Shown here one piece after another: positions 55,879-64,000 of a DNA stretch of 64,000 bases (positions are counted from its first letter, which is position 1; the number at the start of each line of letters is the position of its first letter). The stretch lies in NCBI GenBank assembly GCA_021234155.1, contig JAJEKV010000001.1, forward strand, positions 16,437,491-16,501,490, given 5' to 3'. The DNA comes from Isoetes taiwanensis (taxonomy: Eukaryota > Streptophyta > Lycopodiopsida > Isoetales > Isoetaceae). The notes under the pieces are model-generated. The model made no database searches and was not told the DNA's origin. It was given only the letters and a program-made list of their open reading frames with translations. A program made the position numbers and the translations under genes.

Positions 55879-57165
55879 GACCTGGATCGAGATCCAAACC
55901 GTCTATATTGGCCTTATCTCGGCCGTTAAACTTGTCAATGTTGTTTTGGCAAATTTCTACGTGTGCGTGTGTGTAGCATTTTCTTTGAATTATAAATGTT
56001 CTAGGGTGTGCCTTGAGCTACGCCCTAGATCCGACGACCAAGAATATTTTGCCTAGATCAGATGGATGGGCACGACTATGGTTCGAATTTGGTCTTTAGG
56101 TCGGGTTTTGTGCGGAGGGTTTTTGTGCAGGTGCAGTTCAGTTTGTTGGTTGTAGCCTGGCTATGGCTTGCAAACCCTAGAAGAACTTTGCTGCCCAGCA
56201 TGGTCCTTTTGGTAGAAACGCATGGTGGCAACATAATATCTACTTCTGGACACGAGATAGCTGGAAGTACAAACCCAGAAATTGTTATAGCAAATGGTGA
56301 TGCTGAGATTTGCCCTCAAAAGACCCCAACGATCTTAAACTGATCTTTGCTTTGGCTATGGCAACCAGATCCTTCAATTTGCAGGCAAATAACAGGTATT
56401 TTGTTTTTGAAGTTCAAAATCACCATGCTCATCCTTATGATGTCTTTAACATCATAGGGAATATATTGTTAACATCATGGGGAACAATGATGAGTTATAT
56501 ATTGATAACATGGGGAATGTAAGAACAAGAACAAATACATCAGGAGGCATCCATGCAAGTATTGAAGACTCTTATTAACGTCGATTGCAAGATAAAATAG
56601 ACCAAGTCAATTGTCAATATGCACAATGCCATTTTATGGAAAGGACTAGGCTTTGACTGTTCTTATTTAGCAGGGAGGGATCCCAATTGTACTAAGAGTT
56701 GAATTTAAACCGACATCAACAATTACAGTAAGTGAAGGTTGAGGCAGCATTTGGATTTTGCCAATAAATCTTGCGTGTTAACAAGTCCTCTTTAACAGAA
56801 AAATCAAAAGACCGAAAGTGATGATGAGCATGAGACAAAACTAAGGGCCCAGGGAGGCATGACCCTTGTGTTGTTTCAAGAGGTATATTAAAACAACTTG
56901 TTTTATTAATAGCTAAGTCATGCTCTGCATCTGCAGCTGTTCCAATAGTTGAAGCTATGGTGGCTTTAGTTCTGGTTGATCAACTGCTTCAGCAATATGT
57001 GCAATGCCAGTTTTTACCGTTACATTTTGTCATAAGTGAAAGAACCATAAGGCAAAAAGATAAGACTCATGCAATTGAGCACCAAGCTACATGTATTTAG
57101 GGCATTAACAGATGGAGTTGTTTTGGTGCCCATAATTAAACCCTACTAAATCTGTAGGGTTTAGG
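55879..57165 (+). other. Intergenic or intronic DNA with one exon-like frame
   Basis: A 93-codon frame (56062-56343) contains LVETHGGNIISTSGHEIAGS and NPEIVIANGDAEICPQ after a CAG at 56199, which could be an exon. It matches no family I know. The rest (56350-57165) shows nothing recognisable. Confidence 0.3.
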
Positions 57166-57169
57166 CTTT

Positions 57170-57535
57170 GGCAGCCTTCCCTAAATGCGGTTGACGACAA
57201 GCTGTCTTAACGATGTCAGTTGGCCTGAGCATGCCTCATACAACTTGTATATCGCATTTTGCAAATTCATAATGGTCCCCACCAACTGCCTCAATCTGTC
57301 CCACAACTTATTCCAAGGCACAATATCAAAAGCTTTTGCAAAATCCACAAAGTGGCAGTACAGGTCTTGCATGCGATTCCTGCTATCCTCGACCAAAGTC
57401 CACAGAGTAAATATCAATGGGGAGTCGGAATCCTGCCTACTTGAAAGCTCACATCTCTGCTATCTCTACTCATATTGTCAGTTGTTGCTCGAGAATGCCG
57501 GCCAACAGTTTGGCAAAGAGTGAACCAACTAGGGA
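57170..57535 (-). pseudogene. LINE family 2 RT fragment (C), antisense
   Basis: The minus strand reads LVGSLFAKLLAGILEQQLT (57535 on), then, with stops, VEDSRNRMQDLYCHFVDFAK and AFDIVPWNKLWDRLRQL (RT motif A region), ending at YKLYEACSGQL. This is close to the fragment at 59517-59700, so it is the same LINE family, 5'- and 3'-truncated. Confidence 0.8.
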
Positions 57536-57934
57536 TAGGTTTAATACTTCATACGTTTTACACTTATACGTATAATTCATATGATACGACACTATTTTGA
57601 AGTATAATATGACAAAAAAAGAAAATGGCGTCGAAAAAATTCCGCGTATGCAAAACACACTAAACCGCGTACTTGAAACGTATGCGAAAAAAAAAAAAAC
57701 TGTGTTTCAACTACACAACAAAAAAAAAAAAAGGTTATGGTCAGCGATGAAAAATATGTTTTTCACATCAAAAATACATATTATTCGACTTTATATATCG
57801 GGAATTTTAGTTTTCATATGTATAGAACCTATCCCTGGAACCAACCATTAACTGATAGGACCCCTTTCCAACTTCAATAGATCTCTTTTCGAATTTTAAA
57901 CTGTAGCTAACATTTTTTAAACTAGCCAATAAGC

Positions 57935-58357
57935 TAATATCTAGCATTATAACAGGGGGTTATTTTTATAGTTTTATACGCTTTTTCACATGGTTTTTCT
58001 ATGATTTCGACGTTGTATTCGTGAAGACATACTAAATAGTATTTCTAGAGTGCGCTTGTTTTGGGTCGTTGATTTGGGTTCGATGAAATAATCCAGCGGT
58101 TGATACTGTCACTGCATGCATATGTATCAAGCCCCAATAACTTTTACCCTCTAGATTCTTGTGTTGCTGGCGGCCAGGATTCTTCATGACATGAAGATAT
58201 TGTAGGTAATGGTTTTTTATTCTGGTTTTGGTTTACAATAATAGTTCTGCTTATGCTACACCATAGTCTGAAGCAAAAAGTATGAGCAAAAGTCTGGCTT
58301 TGAATCATTCAGGTACTCTCTACATCCTTCTGTCGTTTGTGCTTCTAGTTCTGACCC
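57935..58357. repeat. Direct duplication, left copy (about 0.42 kb)
   Basis: Matches 62424-62831, from AATATCTAGCATTATAACAG to GTGCTTCTAGTTCTGACCCTA, apart from an 18-bp difference near 58300 and single changes. The ends are not TG/CA. Together the copies flank LINE A/B and the gag remnant. Confidence 0.88.
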
Positions 58358-59406
58358 TAGTTAGCAATTTGTTAACTAATCTTTTTGCATCTATGTTGGA
58401 GCTTAAAATAAGCAAATGGGCTGATGAACAAAAGGCTAGAGCACATTTGCCAAGCAGGCTTCAGGCCGGAACATTCGACCATTGATCATCTGGTGACATT
58501 ACGTGCTGTAATGGAAGGAGCAAAAGGTAAAAACAACGAAAGATACTTAGCATTCATTGGCTTGGCGAAGGCATTTGACAGTGTTAAAGGGCAAAATCTA
58601 GCTAGCAGGTTGGAACATTTCATGTGCCCATTGAACTTTGCCATGCAGTATCATGTATGTATGAACAAGTCCTCATTCAGCTTTCCGTTCCATTTAACAA
58701 GAGCAGATAACTAGTATCACTGGAGTGAAACAAGAATGCCCTTGTTTGCCGACATTATTTGGTTTGTATATTGATGAAATAGAAGACTGGCTACAAAGGC
58801 AAGGAGGTGTAGGAGCAAATATTTATGGTTATGTAATCCAATTACTACTTTATGCAGATGACATAGTCCTTATCTCACATAGTGCTGCAGGACTTCAACA
58901 ACATCTAGATACATTAAATGAGTTTTGTATCCAGAGAAGTATGCAAGTAAACATAGATAAATCAAAGACGACGGTAAATGATACTAGGATTCAACCAAAA
59001 TTTACAATTTATGGAAGAAATCTCGAACAGTCTGGACAATACAAGTATTTAGGTATTGAAGTATCAGATCATAAGTGGACTGATGCAGTACAAAATAGAG
59101 TCATAGGTGGCTTAAGAGCCTTATATGCTATGTTCCATATATGCCGTCAAAATAACATATGCCACTGGCATTTCAGAAGCTTAATTTACAATGTGCAAGT
59201 ACGAACGGTGGTGCTATATGATCGTCAGGTCTGGGCTCCGGATCTCTCTCAATATCTTTGGAAGAAAGTAGAGCAAATACAGAAAAGATTTCTATCAGAG
59301 GAGCTTGGTGTAAAGGCTCAGACACCTTATTGTATGTTGTTGGCTGAAGCTAGTATGCTACCATTAGAGGCAGAAGCCTTATGTCAGACATTGGACTATG
59401 TAAATA
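58358..59406 (+). pseudogene. LINE family 2, copy A, 5' part (RT)
   Basis: Starts inside the RT: NLLTNLFASMLELKISKWAD (58360 on), then QAGFRPEHSTIDHLVTLR in a shifted frame. Next come GLAKAFDSVKGQNLASRL (motif A, usual Val-Asp replaced), VKQECPCLPTLFGLYIDEIE (motif B, usual RQGCPLSP) and LLYADDIVLIS (motif C). A YKYLGIEVSDHKW segment and thumb-like region follow. It is cut at 59406 by copy B and resumes at 61248. The element is 5'-truncated and inactive. Confidence 0.88.
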
Positions 59407-61086
59407 GAATAAGAGAGCTCACTCCAGACCAATTGTCGGGCTGGGCAGAGGCAGCAGAGGTGCGGGCCCTCACTCAGGCAGGATTTAGACCCCGGCACTC
59501 AACCATTGACCACATATTCACGTTGCGAACTCTGATTGAAGACAGCAGGAACCGCCGTCAGGATCTATATTGTTGCTTTGTGGATTTTGCAAAGGCGTTT
59601 GACACTGTGCCTCGGGAAAAACTATGGGCAAGACTGCAACAGCTGGGGGTTCCTGTAGATTTGCAGAATGCAGTGTATAGGCTATATGAAAGATGCTCGG
59701 GTCGGTTGCAGCAGACAAGCCAACCATTTGATAGTAGTATCGGGGTTCGTCAGGGATGCCCTCTCTCCCCAACATTGTTTGGGCTTTACATTGATCAATT
59801 GGAGAGCTGGCTTGCTGATAATGGGGGCGATGGAGCTCACCTTCTCTATCAGATCATCAGACAGTTAATATATGCTGATGATGTGGACCTCCTAGCTTAC
59901 ACACCAGCAGACATGCAACGACATCTCGATGCCCTGGACACATTCTGCCAAGCGACTGATATGCGCGTCAACCTGGCCAAGACTAAGGTGGTTTTCATAT
60001 CATCTTCCCTCCTTCAGTTACCAAGGCCAGAATGTGGAAGTTGCATCCACATACAAGTATTTGGGAGTGGAGTTTCCTTCTACTATGCATTGGGACACAT
60101 CCATACGACTACGAGTGACGGCAGGCTGGAAGGCACTATATGCAATGCAAAACAATAGTCATAGAGCGGAGTTGTATGATTGGGCCCATCAGTCACACCT
60201 GTTCAAGGTCTTAGTAGAGCCTGTCCTTTTATACGGGGTGGAAGTATGGGGCCCAGTAGTATCACTTGCTACTTGGAATGACTTGGAGTAGGTCCAGAAA
60301 GCCTTCTTAGTACGAGCACTAGGGGTGAAGTCCACAGTCCCATATCAAATTCTACTGCAGGAGACAGGATTCTTGCCTCTTCAGAGGGCGGCCCTTGATC
60401 GCCACATTGTCTATTTTCAGAAGGTAATCAATATGGACGATGCTCGTCTCCCTAAACTAGCTTATATCATGGCAATGGGGCCGCAGCGCCTCAAGGCCTG
60501 CTGGAGGGAAAAGAGAGCTCAATGGTTGGCTAGATGGAATGTGCAGGAGCACAGGTGCATACATGTGCAAACAGAGGCAGATCGCCATAGCTTGAGGCAA
60601 TATCTTGATGCTTGCTTCCTCAGCAAGCTTTGGGATGCCAATGCCCTTGAACATGTCAAGACAGCACACTATCAGCGCCACATAAATCCCACATTGGAAC
60701 GAGGCCCGCAATGCTACCTGCGTACCCATTTGCCCATGAAAAGGCGGAGACTCATTGCCTCCATTCGCACACATCTTCGAATTGAGACGGGTAGATGGAT
60801 TGGTGAGCCACGCTAGGACAGGCTCTGTCAATGCTGCCAAATGGGAGTCATTGAGGATGAATCTCATACCCTTCAAAGTTGCCCAGCATATGATCAAATT
60901 CGGACGCGCTATGCTGAATTGGTCAGGCCTGGCCAGCCGTTACATGTGACATTGAGCACACCATCCGTACGGGTGCTGGGATCATACCTTCAGGAGGTTA
61001 TGGACATGCGAGATCAGCTATGTCCTCGGGCACACACTTGACATGTATATATACATTGATGTATACTTGTACAGTTTGACAGCATT

Positions 61087-61157
61087 CTTATTACTGCCAC
61101 GGTTTTTCCCTCGAAAACCCTTCGGGGCGGGGGTTTTTTAACCCGGACAGTAATAAG
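61087..61157 (+). ncRNA. 3' UTR stem-loop of LINE copy B
   Basis: CTTATTACTG (61087-61096) pairs perfectly with CAGTAATAAG (61148-61157). Inside, AAAACCC and GGGGGTTTT form a second stem. It lies between the ORF and the tail, where LINE RTs of stringent type recognise their RNA. Confidence 0.6.
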
Positions 61158-61212
61158 TTTGTTGCGCTCCTTGTGGGTCCCATAGGCCGATTGGCCTCAG
61201 TGGACGATAAAA

Positions 61213-61240
61213 AATCATTCTCATTCTCATTCTCATTCTT
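61213..61240 (+). repeat. LINE tail (ATTCTC)n
   Basis: Four to five ATTCTC units close copy B instead of poly(A). Microsatellite tails mark the 3' end in several LINE clades. Confidence 0.8.
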
Positions 61241-61247
61241 TTTTAGT

Positions 61248-61810
61248 TATGTAACATACACGTGAGGTTGGTTGGTTTAATCAAGTGGTCAAGTGGGCAG
61301 AAAGGTGGAATATTATAATCCAATTGATGTTAGGCAGTTTGTGCAAACCAAAGTGCTAGATAAGCTTTGGACATTACGAAAAGATGGAGATGCCAAGAAG
61401 AAATTTTACAAAAATGAAATAAATGCTATGAATATGTATAAAGAGCAGGAATATCTAAAATGTGATATCAGAAGGGGATTACGCAAATTAATCTCCCAAA
61501 TTAGGCTGAGCTCTCATCATCTTGCAATAGAGACAGGGAGATGATAGGGCATCCCCCGCTGCGAACGTCTTTGCCCATGTTGCATAGTAGATCCGTGTGT
61601 TGAGACTGAACATCATACATTTTTCATGTCCGACTATGAACATATCAGGGAGTGCTTTGGTATAACCTACGATACCTTATAGAGTCTATTACATCACTCA
61701 CCGAGTCACCTCGGAAATTACATAAGTGATGTATTAAAAGAAAGGGCTGATACTATAACTTTGTATGAGCACATGAGTGTTCTTGAAGCTAATGGCACTT
61801 TTGATTAGCT
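61248..61810 (+). pseudogene. LINE family 2, copy A, 3' part
   Basis: RRGLRKLISQIRLSSHHLAI and ETGR, then a stop, then ERLCPCCIVDPCVETEHHTF and an end at 61808-61810. This corresponds in order to the C-terminal part of copy B (RTHLRIETGRW ... CQCCQMGVIEDESHTL). It completes copy A after the nested insertion. Confidence 0.8.
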
Positions 61811-61919
61811 TATAACATATCAAATAACTTGTTTTGTAATAGATGTCATATAGATTGGAGGGTCTTTACATGACAAAGCAATAAATTATTTATTTATTTA
61901 TTTTAATAAGTGATTGAGA

Positions 61920-62423
61920 AAATTTCAAGAAGGAGTTTGAAGCGCAATACCTGCCTTCAGATTACTACCAATAATCCAAAGAGAATGGGGTCATATTCAG
62001 CAAAAAGAGAAGGAGACTGTGAATGATTTCACTATGAAATTCAGTCATTTGGCTGTGCAGATGAATAACATGGACGCTCAAGAATTGACGAGGAAATACA
62101 TCAACGGATTACGCATGGATATCTTCAGCGAAGTTAGTTACTCAAGATCCAAGGACTTAAGATATGCCATAACCATCTGCTGCTTAGTTAAAGATTAATT
62201 TGAAAGCAAAAAGAAGTTATGCATGACATCCATACAACAGCCCAGATGATGAGAATGAGGGGACACAGAAAAAGAGAAAGGAGATAGATGTGGATCTTTT
62301 GAGAATGCATCTGAGCAAAAGAAAGGAAGTATGGTTAAGTCCAAGGGATATACGATGTTTCTGTTGTGGTGGAAATCACGATCAGAAGTATTGTCCTGAA
62401 AATAAAGTTATTATAAGGTCTGA
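61920..62423 (+). pseudogene. LTR-retrotransposon gag remnant
   Basis: FKKEFEAQYLPSDYYQ, then in another frame REWGHIQQKEKETVNDFTMK and LTRKYINGLRMDIFSEV, typical of plant Gypsy gag domains. A zinc knuckle at 62356-62394 reads CFCCGGNHDQKYC (spacing CX2CX3HX4C, one residue short of consensus). Stops and frameshifts are present. No LTR or pol part is seen. Confidence 0.75.
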
Positions 62424-62831
62424 ATATCTAGCATTATAACAGGGGGTTATTTTTATAGTTTTATACGCTTTTTCACATGGTTTTTCTATGATTTCGACGT
62501 TGTATTCGTGAAGACATACTAAATAGTATTTCTAGAGTGCGCTTGTTTTGGGTCGTTGATTTGGGTTCGATGAAATAATCCAGCGGTTGATACTGTCACT
62601 GCATGCATATGTATCAAGCCCCAATAACTTTTACCCTCTAGATTCTTGTGTTGCTGGCGGCCAGGATTCTTCATGACATGAAGATATTGTAGGTAATGGT
62701 TTTTTATTCTGGTTTTGGTTACAATAATAGTTCTGCTTATGCTACACCATAGTCTGAAGCAAAACGTATGAGCAAAAGTCTGGGTACTCTCTACATCCTT
62801 CTGTCGTTTGTGCTTCTAGTTCTGACCCTAA
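62424..62831. repeat. Direct duplication, right copy (about 0.41 kb)
   Basis: Copy of 57935-58357; afterwards the sequence diverges toward the WRNIP1-like locus. Confidence 0.88.
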
Positions 62832-63152
62832 TATCGTCGATCATTGCGTTGATTTTCTAAAAGTGATAGTTTTTCCCCGCTTTTTGTCTCGTTGGTCCTC
62901 CCCGCTCCCAAGAAAACCACCGTGCATATGCCTAGAGTTCTTCGGAAAAAGGGGTTAATGATTACGAAGCTAACAAAGAATTTAGGGTTCAGGGTTTTTA
63001 GCAGACAATGCTTGATGGAGTCGCCCGATAGCTATATGGAACACATGAATTTTACGTCACCGGATAAGCCAGAATGGCCTTCTCCATCTATTTGTGTAAG
63101 TTCATACTGTCATTTTCTCCATTCGGTTCCTCATCTGTCTCAAAAATTTACA
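62832..63152 (+). other. Possible 5' exon of the right-edge gene
   Basis: A frame containing MESPDSYMEHMNFTSPDKPE ends at a strong donor (TGT/GTAAGTTC, 63095). An acceptor-like AATTTACAG at 63145-63153 precedes the WRNIP1-like frame. The protein sequence itself matches nothing I know. Confidence 0.3.
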
Positions 63153-64000
63153 GTATGTCATATGCTAGTATGCCGGGGGTGAAGAAATGGGAAGGGGGCA
63201 CAAACATGCATGAATTTCAGCGGTTATTGGATGAGGCAAGGCAGGAGAAAAGGTATGGGCGTTCTATCTTAATCTTGGTGAAATCCCTTTTTAGGTAAAG
63301 CAAACAAGAGCAACAGCAGCTTGTTCCTCATGCGAAATCTAAACAGGTTGTGATTTGCTTGTCTATGGTGAAAAATCCTTACAGCGTTATAATTCCAGAC
63401 TTGTTAGCATATTTCCAGTATTCAGTACAAACAAGCTGCGGTTATGCCACTTGAAAAAAATTGTTAAGAGGGCTATGAATGACAAAGAACAGGGTGTCCT
63501 TCGTAAACTTGCTGAAAGTTTAGTGGCAGACGTGAAGAGTGAGAAGAATGGAAGAGATTCTCTTATTCTGGTTCCAGATGGAGATGCTGCAGTGGTTTTG
63601 AATGTATTAGAAATGGTTCTATCAGAAGCCATCTACAAGAATAATAACTCAATGATGCAACTTTCTGGTCCTGCTGCAATGACGAAAATATCTGCTGAGA
63701 GAATAATGGAAAAACTGAGGGAATTAGCATCAAATGATTACAGCAGACCTTTCAATAGAGGTAATGGCAATGGCATGGTGCCACAGTACGCGAAAAAAAG
63801 TATCTCTGTCACTCTGGCTGATATTCAAGAAGCTTTATATCGATCTAGGATCTGCTGTAGGGAAGATGCAAGTAAAACAAATGATTCAGAAAGCAGATTA
63901 TTTGATGCACTGAAAAAAGCCATGAATGATTCTGATGTTAATACAGCCATATATTGGCTTGCCAGGATGCTTGAAGATGGTATGAATCCTATATACTTGA
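63153..64000 (+). pseudogene. WRNIP1/RarA (MgsA)-like AAA+ ATPase, broken and partial
   Basis: The order follows the family. MHEFQRLLDEARQEKRYGRS precedes the Walker B strand, where ILFVDEIHRFNK is expected but LILVKSLFR, then a TAA (63296), is found. QEQQQLVPHAK and KNPYS follow (sensor 1 area). After a frame change, 63343-64000 is open: LKKIVKRAMNDKEQG, DGDAAVVLNVLEMVLSEA (lid), SVTLADIQEALYR, and DALKKAMNDSDVNTAIYWLA of the MgsA C-terminal domain, running off the window. The expected SRCRVF (arginine finger) reads VSIFPVF. These losses favour a pseudogene, though unrecognised introns could explain part of it. The family acts at stalled replication forks. Confidence 0.65.

Larger units (their letters stand above)
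59407..61247 (+). pseudogene. LINE family 2, copy B, nested in copy A
   Basis: RT with QAGFRPRHSTIDHIFTLRTL, FVDFAKAFDTVPREKLW (A), GVRQGCPLSPTLFGLYIDQL (B) and LIYADDVDLLAY (C). After a frameshift near 60010 it continues with YKYLGVEFPSTMHWD. Later come a TAG at 60289, a segment ending RLIASIRTHLRIETGRW, a TAG at 60814, and CQCCQMGVIEDESHTLQSCP, a C-terminal zinc-binding motif. The coding end is at 61041. A 3' UTR hairpin and an ATTCTC tail follow. Flanking TATGTAAATA (59397) and TATGTAACATA (61248) look like a target duplication. The in-frame fusion with copy A (58725-60158) is accidental. Confidence 0.88.

Noticed and set aside
57935-62831. LTR pair around the LINE A/B block
   Set aside because: Repeat ends are not TG...CA, and there is no PBS or PPT next to them.

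Overview
The window is repeat-dominated nuclear DNA from a eukaryote, most probably a streptophyte (a land plant or a charophyte-grade green alga). The supports are two decayed plant-like 18S rRNA fragments, a plant-type Ty3/Gypsy element with a DGGS-class protease and a long extra ORF after the integrase, a plant-type LINE with EEP endonuclease, RT and zf-RVT domains, a non-autonomous LTR element primed by initiator Met-tRNA, and interstitial TTAGGG/TTTAGGG repeats. The species cannot be determined. No complete host gene is visible. The only recognisable host family is a broken, partial WRNIP1/MgsA-like AAA+ ATPase at the right edge.

Layout. 1-2.6 kb holds a copy of a dispersed non-coding repeat (called R1 here), low-complexity DNA and a tRNA-like SINE fragment. 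3.0-21.4 kb is a minus-strand LINE (ORF0, ORF1, ORF2). Its ORF1 is split by an 11-kb minus-strand Ty3/Gypsy element (8009-19060) with TG...CA LTRs and a 5-bp CTTTG target duplication. 22.0-23.0 kb carries an 18S fragment plus AT-rich DNA. This segment is paralogous to 42.4-49.2 kb, where a 5.8-kb non-coding element is inserted with a perfect 24-bp target duplication. 23.0-26.1 kb is a second R1 copy.

26.1-33.5 kb is the most unusual object: a plus-strand Penelope-like retroelement. It has 1.6-kb direct repeats at both ends, a putative spliced ORF1 whose first exon (RGG box) lies inside the repeat, a 502-codon second exon of unknown family, and an endonuclease-less reverse transcriptase. A compact RNA-like structure follows the RT.

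33.5-42.4 kb contains two more R1 copies, a 99-bp minisatellite, GTTCGC hairpins, GGA and telomere-like repeats and degenerate GC-rich coding-like DNA. 49.2-53.1 kb is AT-rich with isolated exon-like frames. 53.1-55.9 kb is a coding-less LTR element with PBS and PPT. 57.2-61.8 kb holds three fragments of a second LINE family, one nested in another. A gag remnant and a 0.4-kb direct duplication precede the WRNIP1-like sequence.

Nothing here forms a metabolic pathway. The elements interact by nesting: Gypsy in LINE, LINE in LINE, and a non-coding element in a duplicated rRNA-bearing segment. Almost all coding sequence is broken. The exception is the Penelope-like element, whose two main ORFs are open, so it is the best candidate for a recently active and poorly described system.
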